A stretch of 64,000 bases of DNA from Burkholderiales bacterium (GCA_026005015.1 BPKG01000005.1:160836-224835); one strand, 5' to 3'. Positions 24,568 through 33,449 are shown, numbered from the stretch's first letter. Notes: a model not told the origin generated them from the letters alone. Numbers and translations are program-made.

Positions 24568-25125
24568 ATGACCGCCCGCTACGCGACGTTGCTTCGCACC
24601 GGCGCTCGCATCCAGGGCCGCCACGCCGAGCTGCAAGCCCTGTTCGAGCAGGCCCGCGCCCTCTGCCGGGAGGGCTTTCCCTTCGACGAGACCCGCAGCC
24701 TCGACCCGGTGCGGGCCCGCCTGACCCTGGGCTTCGTGGAAGGACTGCGGGCCGAGCTGCAGGAGGCGCTGGGGCTGCCGGCGGGGGCGCTGAGCCTGGA
24801 GCGCTTCACCGTGCAGGGAGCGGGGCCCGTCAGCCTCCACGACGACGCGCGCAACTATCCCGACGTCTACTTCGCGATCGTGGTGGCCCACTCCGGGCGG
24901 CTGGGGATCGTGGACCGGAAAAGCCGGGCGGCGCGGCACGCGACCGGCGAGGTTCTGCTCCTCGATCCGCGCAAGAAGCACGCCCTGGTGCCGGAAGGTC
25001 TGACCGCCGCCGAGTGGCCCTGCACCCGCACGGGGGGATTCGCCCGCGATCCGCAGGACCAGTTCCTGTTCCTGGATTTCGAGGTGCCGCGGCGCTTCCT
25101 GCGAGAGCGTTTCCGCGCCGGCTGA
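24568..25125 (+). CDS. Conserved hypothetical protein, possible 2OG-Fe(II) oxygenase-like fold
   Basis: A 185-residue soluble protein with no name I can give. A HDD near residue 91 and a KKHALV near residue 137, separated by a beta-rich segment (YFAIVVAHSGRLGIVD), have the spacing of an HxD...H iron site of 2-oxoglutarate-dependent oxygenases, though the other usual residues are not clear. ATG at 24568. The MscS gene begins 9 bp after its stop, so the two are probably one transcript. Confidence 0.65.
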   Translation: MTARYATLLRTGARIQGRHAELQALFEQARALCREGFPFDETRSLDPVRARLTLGFVEGLRAELQEALGLPAGALSLERFTVQGAGPVSLHDDARNYPDVYFAIVVAHSGRLGIVDRKSRAARHATGEVLLLDPRKKHALVPEGLTAAEWPCTRTGGFARDPQDQFLFLDFEVPRRFLRERFRAG

Positions 25126-25134
25126 CCCTGTAGA

Positions 25135-26013
25135 ATGACGTCTCCCGAGCGCCCCATGGACACGCTGCTGCGCCACGAAATCCTCGCCACCCTGGTCATC
25201 CTGGCCGGGGTCCTGTTGGCCAACTTCGCCATTTCCTGGATCCTGCGCGGCCGGGTGCACATGTCCCGGGAGGCCAAGCTGCGCACCTCGGTCTTCTGGC
25301 GCAACGCCTCGTTCCTGATCGCCGTGGTGGCCCTCGTTTTCGTGTGGGGCTCGGAACTTCGGGCCGCCGCCCTGTCCCTGGTGGCCTTGGGGGTGGCCGT
25401 GGTGCTCGCCACCAAGGAACTCCTCGTCTCGGTGCTCGGCTACGTCTATCGCACCACCTCGGGGGCGTTCCGCTTCGGCGACATCATCGAGATCCACGAC
25501 GTGAAGGGAGAGGTGGTGGACCAGACCCTGCTCTCCACCACGGTGCTGGAAGTGGGCCAGCAGCACCAGTTGACCGGGCGGCTGGTGCAGTTCCCCAACG
25601 CCTATTACCTCACCCATCCCCTCAAGAACCTGTCCCGGATCGGGCGCTACCAGATCGGGCTGCTCACCGTTCCGGTGGCCGCTGACGAGGACGTGGAGGC
25701 GTTGAAGGGCGCCCTGGAGCAGGCGGCGCGGGAGGTGTGCAGCGCCTTCGTCGAGCCGGCGGAAGCCGCCATCCGGGAAATGGAAGGGGAGCGCTTCATC
25801 ATGATGCCCTCGGCCGAGCCCCGGGTAGCGGTGGCCCTGCCCGACGTGGACAAGGTGCACCTCATCCTGCGCTACCCCTATCCCGCGGACCGGCGCATGG
25901 CCACCGAGCAGCAGATCATCGCCCGCTACCTGGCGTCGCTTCCCGGGCGGCGCCGGTCCGCGGGCGCAGGCAGCGCGGCCAGCGAGACGGCCCGCCTCGC
26001 CCCGCCCGGTTAG
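25135..26013 (+). CDS. Small-conductance mechanosensitive channel (MscS family)
   Basis: A 292-residue protein of the MscS family. Three membrane helices fill residues 10-110; the pore helix region is AALSLVALGVAVVLATKELLV, followed by the beta domain (GAFRFGDIIEI, LLSTTVLEV) and a cytoplasmic C-terminus. Such channels open under membrane tension and release solutes in osmotic downshock. ATG 25135 (alternative ATG 25156). The last codons overlap the convergent GT2-GH17 gene: the two stop codons share bases at 26010-26013. Confidence 0.88.
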   Translation: MTSPERPMDTLLRHEILATLVILAGVLLANFAISWILRGRVHMSREAKLRTSVFWRNASFLIAVVALVFVWGSELRAAALSLVALGVAVVLATKELLVSVLGYVYRTTSGAFRFGDIIEIHDVKGEVVDQTLLSTTVLEVGQQHQLTGRLVQFPNAYYLTHPLKNLSRIGRYQIGLLTVPVAADEDVEALKGALEQAAREVCSAFVEPAEAAIREMEGERFIMMPSAEPRVAVALPDVDKVHLILRYPYPADRRMATEQQIIARYLASLPGRRRSAGAGSAASETARLAPPG

Positions 26014-28691
26014 GCCCGGGCCCGCTCCCGCACCGGGACCGCGGGCTCGATGCGCGCCACCGGGGCGCCTTCCGGCGCCGGCTGGGCGCCCTGGCGGGCG
26101 GTGCGGCCGGCCCGGGCGGAGATGGCTGCCGTGAGCAGCGCTGCCCCATAGGGCACGGCCTGGGCGGCCAGGATCGCCGCCCAGAGGGAAGCCTCCCGCT
26201 CGGTGCCCAGGCCCCACAGGGTCAATCCCGCCCCCAGGCTCAAGGCGACGAGCATGAGCAACTCCTCCCGCACCACGCCCAGCATGGCGGCGAAGCGCCC
26301 GTGGCGGTGGAAGCTCTTCGCCGTGCGCACGAACACCCCCCGCTTCCGGGCCAGACCCTGGAACACGCCCCGGGCGATGGCGTGGGACAGGGCCATGCTG
26401 GCCAGCGACGCGCCCAAGATGTCGCGCCAGCCGCAGTCCACCCGCGCCGCGTACAGCACCGGGCCGAACAGGGCCTTGGCGGCGAAGAAGGCGAGCACCG
26501 GGACGAGGAAGAGGTCCAGGGGCAGGGTGAAGTGCTTGGGCGCCGCCAGCATGCCGATGGTCCAGAGAAGAGCGCTCAGGGCGAAGGCGAAGTGCAGGGC
26601 GTCGGCGAACCAGGAAAACCACCCGGTCAGGAAGTGGTAGCGCTGGCCGGCGCTCAAGGGGCTTTTGCCGGTCAAGGCGGACCAATGCCCCTTGAGGATC
26701 TGCATGGCGCCGAAGGCCCAGCGCAGCCGCTGGGACTTGAATGCTTTAAAGTCGGCCGGCGTGAGGCCCCGGCCCAGCACCCGGTCCACGTAGCGGGTCT
26801 CGTAGCCCGCGCCCATGAGGCGCAGCCCCAGCTCCGCATCCTCGCAGATGCACCACTCGGCCCAGCCGCCTACCCGCTCTAGGGCGCGGCGGCGGATCAG
26901 CGTCATGGTGCCGTGCTGGATGATGGCATTGCGCTCGTTGCGGTGGTGCATGCCCACGCGGAAGAAGCCTTCGAACTCCCAGTTGCACATGCGCTGGAAG
27001 AAGTTGGCCTCGAAGTCCCGGTGAGCCTGGGGCGCCTGCACCACGGCCACCTGGGGCTCCAGGAAGTGGCCCATCAGCGCCGAGAGCCAGGTGCGGGCTA
27101 CCGCGTAGTCGGCGTCCACTACCCCCACCACCTCGGCGCGCGGGTCCGTCTGCTGCAGGGCGAAGTTGAGCGCCCCGGCCTTGAATCCCGGCCACTGGGG
27201 CAGATGGAAGAAACGGAATCGCGGTCCCGCCTTCTCGCACCACGCCTGCACCGGCTTCCACAGGGCATCGTCCGGGGTGTTGTTGTCGATCACCAGCACT
27301 TCGAAGTTCTGGTAATCCAGGTGAGCCAGGCTGTTGAGGGTCAGGATCACCATCTCCGGCGGCTCGCGCGAGCAGGCGAGGTGGATGGAGACGAAGGGTT
27401 GCGCCTGGCCGGGCGGAAGCTCCCGCGGGCCGAAGCTCCGCTGCCAGCGGTCGCGCCACAACGCTTCGGTGAACTCGAAGCCGTTGGCCAGCAGGATGGC
27501 CGCCATGGCGAGGAAGGCGGGCGCGAGCACCGCCAGCATGGCCCAGTCGAGGGGCTTCAGGTAGAACTCGAAGGGCATGGCGGCGAGCCACACCAGGAGG
27601 GCGGCCGCGGCCTGGATCAATCCGGCGAAGAACAGCCGTCCCGGCAGGCGGAAGCGCCGGAAGGCGGCGGCGAACCAGAGCATGAAGGGAAAGGCTAAGA
27701 GGGAGGCGGCGAGGGCCTTCTGCGGCCAGTGGGGATCCTCGATCACCGGGCCGCTTAAGGGAAACTTGGGGGTGCGGTCGGCGTGGAACACGCCCCAATA
27801 GGCTCCCGCCCGTCCTTCCTCGGCCCCTTTCCACGGCTGGTCGAAGGCTTCCATCAGGTAGTAGTCCAGGGGAAGGTCCCGGGCGCGGGCGAGAAAGGCC
27901 CGCACGAACTGGGCCTGGTGGGCGGTGGAGGCGAGGGCCTGGCGGACCCGGTCCCCGTGGCTGGGCCAGCCCACTTCGCCGATGACGATGGGTTTCTTGG
28001 GGAACTTCCGCCGCAGCTCTTCCAGCCGCAGGAACACGAACTCCACCGCCGCTTCCACGGGCACCCCTTCCCAGTAGGGCAGCAGGTGTACGGTGATGAA
28101 GTCCACGTGCCGGGCCAGTTCCGGGTACTTGAGCCAGACGTGCCAGGGCTCGGCGGTGGAGACGGGGATCTTCAACCGGCGCTTGGCCGCTTTGAGGTAA
28201 CCCGCCAGCTCCTTTACGCCGAGGTCGCCCCGCAGCAAGGTCTCGTTGCCGATGATGGCCCGATCCAGATTGGGGTGGATCTTGGCCGCGGAGACGAGGG
28301 CGTTGATCTCCCGCAGGTTGCGCTCCCGGTCCCGGCTCAGCCAGGCGCCGGCGGTGACCTGGAGGCCCGCTTCCCGGGCGAGCCGGGGGAGTATCGGGTT
28401 TTCCGTCGCGGTATAGACCCGGATGCGTTCGGTGTGGCGGGCGAGCAGCCGCAGGTCGGCGGCCACCTCGGCTTCCGAGGGATAACGGTTCTCCAGGGGG
28501 CTCTGGTGGCGCTGGAAGGCGCTATAGGCCATGCCCCGGACCCGGCCCTCGAATTCCGCCGGCGCGAGGGGCCGGTTGAAATAGGCCCACAACCCGTAGT
28601 TGAGGGATGCGATCAGCAGGGCGATGAGGGCGGCCGGGACAAGCGCGCGGACCGGCTTTCCGGCGGGTAAGGTCAAGGAGTCGGTCTTCAC
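26010..28691 (-). CDS. ndvB: GH17-GT2 fusion, NdvB-like beta-glucan synthase
   Basis: An 893-residue inner-membrane protein. Residues about 45-330 form a periplasmic GH17 domain (acid/base GNETLLRG near 148, nucleophile in GEVGWPS near 238), and about 400-720 a GT2 domain with DNNTPDD, VVDADY near 527, CEDAE near 615 and QRLRW near 653, with membrane helices around both. Proteins of this layout (Bradyrhizobium and Pseudomonas NdvB type) polymerise UDP-glucose into beta-1,3-glucan and branch or cyclise it with the GH17 domain as a transglycosylase. Periplasmic glucans matter in osmoadaptation and biofilm tolerance. GTG at 28691 is chosen from an AAAGGG 5 bp upstream. A terminator-like hairpin directly precedes it. 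Confidence 0.88.
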   Translation of the reverse strand: MKTDSLTLPAGKPVRALVPAALIALLIASLNYGLWAYFNRPLAPAEFEGRVRGMAYSAFQRHQSPLENRYPSEAEVAADLRLLARHTERIRVYTATENPILPRLAREAGLQVTAGAWLSRDRERNLREINALVSAAKIHPNLDRAIIGNETLLRGDLGVKELAGYLKAAKRRLKIPVSTAEPWHVWLKYPELARHVDFITVHLLPYWEGVPVEAAVEFVFLRLEELRRKFPKKPIVIGEVGWPSHGDRVRQALASTAHQAQFVRAFLARARDLPLDYYLMEAFDQPWKGAEEGRAGAYWGVFHADRTPKFPLSGPVIEDPHWPQKALAASLLAFPFMLWFAAAFRRFRLPGRLFFAGLIQAAAALLVWLAAMPFEFYLKPLDWAMLAVLAPAFLAMAAILLANGFEFTEALWRDRWQRSFGPRELPPGQAQPFVSIHLACSREPPEMVILTLNSLAHLDYQNFEVLVIDNNTPDDALWKPVQAWCEKAGPRFRFFHLPQWPGFKAGALNFALQQTDPRAEVVGVVDADYAVARTWLSALMGHFLEPQVAVVQAPQAHRDFEANFFQRMCNWEFEGFFRVGMHHRNERNAIIQHGTMTLIRRRALERVGGWAEWCICEDAELGLRLMGAGYETRYVDRVLGRGLTPADFKAFKSQRLRWAFGAMQILKGHWSALTGKSPLSAGQRYHFLTGWFSWFADALHFAFALSALLWTIGMLAAPKHFTLPLDLFLVPVLAFFAAKALFGPVLYAARVDCGWRDILGASLASMALSHAIARGVFQGLARKRGVFVRTAKSFHRHGRFAAMLGVVREELLMLVALSLGAGLTLWGLGTEREASLWAAILAAQAVPYGAALLTAAISARAGRTARQGAQPAPEGAPVARIEPAVPVRERARA

Positions 28692-28709
28692 GATCACCCT
28701 TTGGCAAAC

Positions 28710-28741
28710 AAGAGGCCCGGCATCTCTGCCGGGCCCCTCCA
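28710..28741 (-). promoter_or_regulatory. Hairpin in the 5' region of the GH17-GT2 gene
   Basis: GGCCCGGCA at 28714-28722 and TGCCGGGCC at 28727-28735 form a perfect 9-bp stem (13 bp with wobble pairs) with a 4-nt loop; on the minus strand it is followed by TCTTGTTTG and, 20 nt later, by the GTG start of the gene. It could be an attenuator, a thermosensor or an accumulation-type terminator for a transcript from upstream. No leader peptide or aptamer is recognised. Confidence 0.45.
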
Positions 28742-29070
28742 TATGGTTCTTTTCCGTGACCCGCCGCCACGGCGGGCTGGCTTTTGGCTTCGCTGCAAGC
28801 GCCCTGGCGTCAAGCAGGGTCCATGCCTGCATGCCAAGTGCTTATGCCGCGCGCACTTGCGTCTGGCTCTGGCGTGGAACCAGGAAAATGCTGTCGTCAA
28901 CCGACGACAGGGCGAGGATCCACAAGCGAAGCGGCGCGAATTCTATCGGATTTTTGTCCGGCGTGCCGATCGACGTGGCGGGTCTGGACTTTCGTCTGGC
29001 ATGGCGCATGCCGTATGCTGGAGCGCCCGCTCAGACTCCCGCACCGAAGCCGGGCGCGGGTATCCGATTC
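28742..29070. other. Divergent spacer between the GH17-GT2 gene and a small membrane gene
   Basis: About 330 bp of lower GC content in the centre. It must hold the promoters for the minus-strand GH17-GT2 gene and the plus-strand gene at 29071, but I see no strong -10/-35 pair and no repeated operator. Confidence 0.4.
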
Positions 29071-29472
29071 ATGGGTAAAGCCTTCTTCCCTTGGAGCGCC
29101 ATCGCCGCGGTCGGGCTCCTCGCCGCCGCCGCCCGCTACGGGCTGGTGGAGCCTGCCGCCGTCGCCCATCTGTGCGACGGGGGCTCGGGACCCTGGTGGT
29201 GCGGCCTGCGCCGGGCCGTCATCGCCACCTTTTCCGGCTACGGTCTGGGGTACGGGGCGCTGGGGGCCGGTGCGCTGGCGGTGGCGCTCCCGCGGCCGTG
29301 GATCGCCTGGACCGCCGCGGCGCTGGGGCTCGCCGGGCTGATCCTGTACTGCTTCGAGGCCTCGGCGGTGGGGTTTCTACTGGGCGCCCTGGTGCTCGCC
29401 CGGACGGGTTCGAGCCTGTCGTCGGGCGGCGACATGGGGAGCGAGCACCGCGGCCGCCAGTGCCAGGCTTAG
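29071..29472 (+). CDS. Small hydrophobic membrane protein
   Basis: A 133-residue protein with three or four hydrophobic helices (SAIAAVGLLAAAARYGLV, FSGYGLGYGALGAGALAVAL, WIAWTAAALGLAGLILYCF) and a Cys pair (HLCDGG, WWCGL) between helices one and two. No family recognised. It lies between the two GH17-type genes and its last 96 bp overlap the 3' end of the convergent GH17 gene, so it is either a partner in glucan export or unrelated. The ATG 29071 lacks a good ribosome-binding site. Confidence 0.6.
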   Translation: MGKAFFPWSAIAAVGLLAAAARYGLVEPAAVAHLCDGGSGPWWCGLRRAVIATFSGYGLGYGALGAGALAVALPRPWIAWTAAALGLAGLILYCFEASAVGFLLGALVLARTGSSLSSGGDMGSEHRGRQCQA

Positions 29473-31038
29473 CGCCGCCCAAAGGACGGCGCTCCCGTTG
29501 GTGAGCCCCTCCCTCGCCACGATGAGGGGGGCGGAGGCGGCGAGCCCTCCCGCCAGCAGCCGTTCCTCCCCCTCCGCCGGGGGCCAGGCCCTCCATTCCC
29601 CGGCGCCAGCCAGGGCGTGCAGCAGGAAGCCCAGGGCGGGCGGCCCGAAGAGGGCCAGGGGAAAGTCCCGATAGCGGGGGTCGAAGACGAGGAGCAGCGC
29701 CACCACCGCGGCGGCGAAGAGCCAGGCGAAGCGCAGGAACCCCAGCCAGTCCGCCGCCCTTTTCGGCGGGCGCGGGATGTGGAGGAGGGAAGCGGGAGGC
29801 GCGAGCCGTTCCCAGTCGCCCGCCCACCGGGCCAGCCCGTAGGCCAGGACCAGGGCGGTGGCGAGCGCCAAGGCCGTGAAGGCGCCGGTCAAGGCCCACT
29901 CGAATAGGTCCTGGTTGGCCGCCGCCATATGCCGGCACTGGGCCGCCAGGGCCACGCCGGTCGCGAAGCCCGCGAGCACGAGAACCGGCAGCCCCCGCCC
30001 GCCCGGCCGGGGGTTGCCGATCCATGCCATCAGGGAGAAGAGAAACGCTAGGGCGCCGCCAGAATAGAAACTCGCGCGCCAGTGGGGGTCCTCCACCACC
30101 GGGCCTTGCAGGGGAAACTTGGGCCGCAGCGCGGCGTCGTATAGGCCCCAATGGCCTCCCACCGTCCCCTCCAGGCGGCGCTTCCAGGGCTGGTCGAAGG
30201 CCTCGATCAGGTTGTACGCCACCCCCGAGCGGTGGGCAAAGGAAAGGAACTCCCGAAGGAAGCGGGCTTCGTTGACCTGGCTGGGGACCGCCTCCCGGCG
30301 CTGGCGTCCCCGGCTCGGCCAGCCCGTTTCCCCGATGAAAGTTTCCCGCCCCGGAAAGGCGGCCCGCACCCGACCGTAGATCCGCTGCACGTGGGGAACC
30401 GCTTCCTCGATCCCCACGGGATCGTCTTCCCAGTAGGGCAGGATGTGGATGGTGACGAAGGACACGGCCTGGGCCAGGGACGGGTGCTGGAGCCAGAACT
30501 CCCACACGTCGGCGTAGGTGACGGGAAGGGGCGTGGCCGCGCGCACCCGCTCGATGTAGGCGCGCAATGCTTCCTGCGGCAGCTCTCGCCGCAGCAGAAC
30601 CTCGTTGCCCACTATCACGGCGCGCACCGTGGCGGGATGGGCGTTGGCGACGCGGAGACCGAGGGCCAGTTCCTGTTCGTTTTCCTCCCGGTTGCGCCCG
30701 AGCCAGAGGCCCAGCAGCACCTGCATGCCCAGCGTCTCGGCCACGGCGGGCACCTCCGCGAGCCCCTGGCTGACCGAGTAGGTGCGCACGCACCGGAACC
30801 GGGTGGACAGGAATTTTAGCTCCGCTTCGATGCGGGCGCGGGACACCTGGGTATTGGGATCGAGGGGGCTTTCCCCCGGCAGGCGAAAGGGCGTGTAGGA
30901 GACGCAGTCGAGGGGCTGGGCGGGCCCATCGGGCAGGGGCACCGGCCGGCCCCGAAACCAGGCGTCGTATCCGGCGGCGACGCAGGCAAGGCCCAGCACG
31001 GCCAGGAGGAGGCCGTACCGCAGCCTCGGGCCGCTCAT
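29377..31038 (-). CDS. GH17 domain membrane protein
   Basis: A 553-residue protein with a signal anchor, a GH17 domain in residues about 40-320 (acid/base GNEVLLR near 144, nucleophile GETGWPSRG near 234, and EAFDQPWKRR as in the sister gene) and six to seven membrane helices from about 325 to the end instead of a GT2 domain. It is clearly homologous to the front half of the GH17-GT2 protein 0.7 kb away and looks like its stand-alone companion, probably a transglycosylase or hydrolase acting on the same beta-1,3-glucan. Both genes read minus. Confidence 0.85.
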   Translation of the reverse strand: MSGPRLRYGLLLAVLGLACVAAGYDAWFRGRPVPLPDGPAQPLDCVSYTPFRLPGESPLDPNTQVSRARIEAELKFLSTRFRCVRTYSVSQGLAEVPAVAETLGMQVLLGLWLGRNREENEQELALGLRVANAHPATVRAVIVGNEVLLRRELPQEALRAYIERVRAATPLPVTYADVWEFWLQHPSLAQAVSFVTIHILPYWEDDPVGIEEAVPHVQRIYGRVRAAFPGRETFIGETGWPSRGRQRREAVPSQVNEARFLREFLSFAHRSGVAYNLIEAFDQPWKRRLEGTVGGHWGLYDAALRPKFPLQGPVVEDPHWRASFYSGGALAFLFSLMAWIGNPRPGGRGLPVLVLAGFATGVALAAQCRHMAAANQDLFEWALTGAFTALALATALVLAYGLARWAGDWERLAPPASLLHIPRPPKRAADWLGFLRFAWLFAAAVVALLLVFDPRYRDFPLALFGPPALGFLLHALAGAGEWRAWPPAEGEERLLAGGLAASAPLIVAREGLTNGSAVLWAALSLALAAAVLAPHVAARRQARTRPGEHQGAQ

Positions 31039-31059
31039 CTGGGGCGTGGAAGCGGCCCC

Positions 31060-31158
31060 TCAGGCACGAGGGGACGGCCCGTGGCGCAGGCCCCGGCGAC
31101 GGCGGTGGAGAACGCGGCGCCGGGTGTTCTGGCTCGCGTCATTCCAGCTTTCGGTCAT
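31060..31158 (-). CDS. Possible 32-residue basic peptide
   Basis: A short frame starting at ATG 31158 with GGAGAA 8 bp upstream, coding for a very Arg-rich peptide (MTESWNDASQNTRRR start). It lies in the spacer between the TerB-like gene and the GH17 gene on the same strand. Good start context and neighbours in frame order support it, but its size and biased composition leave real doubt. Confidence 0.3.
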   Translation of the reverse strand: MTESWNDASQNTRRRVLHRRRRGLRHGPSPRA

Positions 31159-31178
31159 GGCGGTTTCTCCGCGGGGAT

Positions 31179-31634
31179 TCATTCGGCTCGGGCGCGGTTG
31201 CGCGCCAGGATGCAATCGGTGTTGGACACGTACAGCAAGTGGGCGATCTTGCGCACGAAGTGATCCTCGTGGGCGTCCAGTTGGCCGTCGGCGTGGGCGA
31301 TGCGCCACAGCGCCTCGATGAACGCTACTCGCTCTGGAGCTCCCCAGCGGCGCTTGAGCAGGGACACTGGTGCGTAGTAGGAAGCGAAGCGCCGCGACCG
31401 GTCCCCCGCCTCCGCCAGCAGGCCGTCGATGGTCTGCGGGTCCGAAGCGAAGAGGGTGGTCAGGGCCTTCGCCGCCACGGCCCGCTCTTCCGGACGCTCC
31501 TGCAGGTCCACCCGCATCAACTCGGCGACGAGCCCTGCCGCGGCCGCCAACAGTTCCCGCTGGGCCACTGCCGCGCCCGGAAGGGCGGGAGCGTCCTGGC
31601 CGGCTTCCATCCAGCGCTTGAGGGCCTTCAGCAT
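31179..31634 (-). CDS. TerB-like protein
   Basis: A 151-residue helical protein of the TerB/DjlA N-terminal superfamily. The characteristic end is present (FIEALWRIAHADGQLDAHEDHFVRKIAHLLYVS), with Asp/Glu residues of the presumed metal site. TerB domains occur in tellurite-resistance and stress-response proteins and bind metal. The start is ATG 31634. It is transcribed with the possible short peptide downstream; no ter operon is near, so tellurite resistance should not be assumed. Confidence 0.8.
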   Translation of the reverse strand: MLKALKRWMEAGQDAPALPGAAVAQRELLAAAAGLVAELMRVDLQERPEERAVAAKALTTLFASDPQTIDGLLAEAGDRSRRFASYYAPVSLLKRRWGAPERVAFIEALWRIAHADGQLDAHEDHFVRKIAHLLYVSNTDCILARNRARAE

Positions 31635-31707
31635 GGAATCCTCCCTTCCGCCCAGCGTTCCCACGGGCGGCCCGGCCTTCGGGACGCCCACGCTTCGCCC
31701 ACACCCT

Positions 31708-32316
31708 TCACGGGATCAGACCCTCCGCCCGCATCGTGTCCCTCGCCGCCGGCCGCTCCGCCACCCGGGCCATGTATCCCCGGAGCGTCGGCCACTTGTC
31801 CATGTCCACGTGAAGGAAATGGGTCCAATTGAGGACGGTGAAGAGATAGGCGTCCGCCACCGAATAGCGGTCCCCCATCAGGTACGTTTTGGTGCCCATC
31901 TGCCCCTCCAAGAAGTCGCAGCGTCGGCCGAACAAGGCGAGCTGGTTTTCCCGCCATTCCGGGGTGATCTTGGGGTTGTAGAGGGCGCCCAGTTGCTTAT
32001 GCATTTCCGTGGCGATGAAGTTGAGCCATTCCATGAGGCGGTAGCGCTCCAGGGTGCCCGGCGCGGGCGCGAGGCCCGCCGCCGGCTTCTGGTCCGCCAG
32101 GTACTGGAGGATCACCGCCGACTCGGTGAGGATCTCGCCGTCGTCCAGCCGCAGGGCGGGCACGTAGCCCTTCGGGTTGATCCGGCGATAGTCCTCCCCC
32201 GAAGCGGTTTTCCCGGTGGCTAGCTCCACCTTTTCCAGGTCGAAGGAAAAGCCCGCCTCCCGCAGGACCATGTGGGACGCCATGGAGCAGGCGCCCGGGG
32301 CGTAATACAGTTTCAT
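31708..32316 (-). CDS. gst: Glutathione S-transferase
   Basis: A 202-residue cytosolic GST. The N-terminal thioredoxin fold (MKLYYAPGACSMASHMVLRE, NPKGYVPALRLDDG with its cis-Pro, TESAVILQYLADQ) and the all-helical C-domain (MGDRYSVADAYLFTVLNW) are both complete. The CS at residues 10-11 makes it a beta-class-like bacterial enzyme with a Cys near the glutathione thiol. It probably conjugates or reduces electrophilic compounds; the substrate is unknown. Single gene, ATG 32316. Confidence 0.9.
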   Translation of the reverse strand: MKLYYAPGACSMASHMVLREAGFSFDLEKVELATGKTASGEDYRRINPKGYVPALRLDDGEILTESAVILQYLADQKPAAGLAPAPGTLERYRLMEWLNFIATEMHKQLGALYNPKITPEWRENQLALFGRRCDFLEGQMGTKTYLMGDRYSVADAYLFTVLNWTHFLHVDMDKWPTLRGYMARVAERPAARDTMRAEGLIP

Positions 32317-32438
32317 GGCGGTCTCCGGTGTGTCCGAAGTGACGCAAGATTACATCGAAAAACCCGAAGCGAAGCTCCTCGCTTCCCGCCGGCTCCGCAG
32401 AGCGAGGGTTTGACCGCGGGCGCCGGGGAGAGTTTGGC

Positions 32439-33449
32439 TCAGGCGTGCAGCTCCACCACGTCCCCGTCCTCCAGCCGGTGCTCCCGCCCCACCTGCTGGC
32501 CTTGGATGCCGGACTTTCCCCACACCCGGGCGTAGCGAAGCTGGCGCGCCAGATCCTTGTGTACCAGCCGCGCCACGTCCTCCACCGTCTGGCCCCGGCG
32601 CAGGGTAAAGGGGTGGCTGCGCTCCGCCGGCTTGCCGGGGGCCTTGGTGTAGACGCGCACGATGTCCAGATGCTCGAACAGCCAGGGGCCGATGTCCCCC
32701 AGGCCCCGGCCGCTCTGGGCCGAGACGATCAGGCTGGGGTAGCGAAGCCCGGCGAGCTCCAGGAACGTCCGCAGCTCCTCCTCCGGATCGACCAGGCGGT
32801 CCGCCTTGTTGGCCAGGAGCAATGCCGGAAGCCGCAGGGCGAAGGGGTCCTCTTCGTCGGCCGCGGACTCGTCCGGGCTCCACCGTTCCGTGAGGGTCAC
32901 CCGCTTATCCCGCAGCAAGGCGTGGAGCGCCTCCACCTGCTCCACGCAGGCGGGGTCGCCCAGGTCCACCACCAGCAGGCAGGCGTCCGCAGTCTGGAGG
33001 GCGGCGGCGAGCCAGGGAACCGGGTGCTCGGGGGACACCGCCGGCAGGTCCACGAGCTGGAAATGGACGTCCTCGTGGGGCAGCATGCCCGGCTGGGGGT
33101 ACTGGGTGGTGAACGGGTACGGCGCCACCTCCGCCCCCGATCCGGTCAGGCGGGCGTGCAGGGACGACTTGCCGGCGTTCGGGGGACCGAGCAGGGCGAT
33201 CTGGGCCGCCCCTTCGGGGCGCACCACCAGGGCCGGGCCGGTGCGGGCGCCCCCCTTGCGCGGCCCCTCCAGCTCCTCGGAGAGCTCCTTGATGCGGCGC
33301 TTGATGTCCGCCTGCAGGTGGTCCGTGCCCTTGTGCTTGGGGATGACCCGGAGCATCTCCCGCAGCCACTCCAGCCGCTCGCGGGGGTCCCGCGCCTTGC
33401 GGAAGGCGGCCTCGGCGGCCTTGTACTCGGGAGTGAGGTTGGCGGGCAT
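32439..33449 (-). CDS. TGS-domain GTPase (DRG/Obg-like)
   Basis: A 336-residue GTPase. It contains GPPNAGKSSLHARL (Walker A) at about 88-102, the DLPA switch region (VDLPAVSPEHPV), LLANKADRL (NKxD) near 228, and a C-terminal TGS domain from about 270 (RSHPFTLRRGQTVEDVARLVHKD to EHRLEDGDVVELHA). TGS GTPases of this build are related to eukaryotic and archaeal DRG, which associate with ribosomes; the bacterial version is uncharacterised. The start is ATG 33449, since family members begin at this point; longer in-frame extension upstream has no ribosome-binding site. Confidence 0.88.
   Translation of the reverse strand: MPANLTPEYKAAEAAFRKARDPRERLEWLREMLRVIPKHKGTDHLQADIKRRIKELSEELEGPRKGGARTGPALVVRPEGAAQIALLGPPNAGKSSLHARLTGSGAEVAPYPFTTQYPQPGMLPHEDVHFQLVDLPAVSPEHPVPWLAAALQTADACLLVVDLGDPACVEQVEALHALLRDKRVTLTERWSPDESAADEEDPFALRLPALLLANKADRLVDPEEELRTFLELAGLRYPSLIVSAQSGRGLGDIGPWLFEHLDIVRVYTKAPGKPAERSHPFTLRRGQTVEDVARLVHKDLARQLRYARVWGKSGIQGQQVGREHRLEDGDVVELHA

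Noticed and set aside
31179..31634. Tellurite-resistance locus
   Set aside because: Only a single TerB-like gene without terC, terD or other ter genes; TerB folds occur in many contexts.
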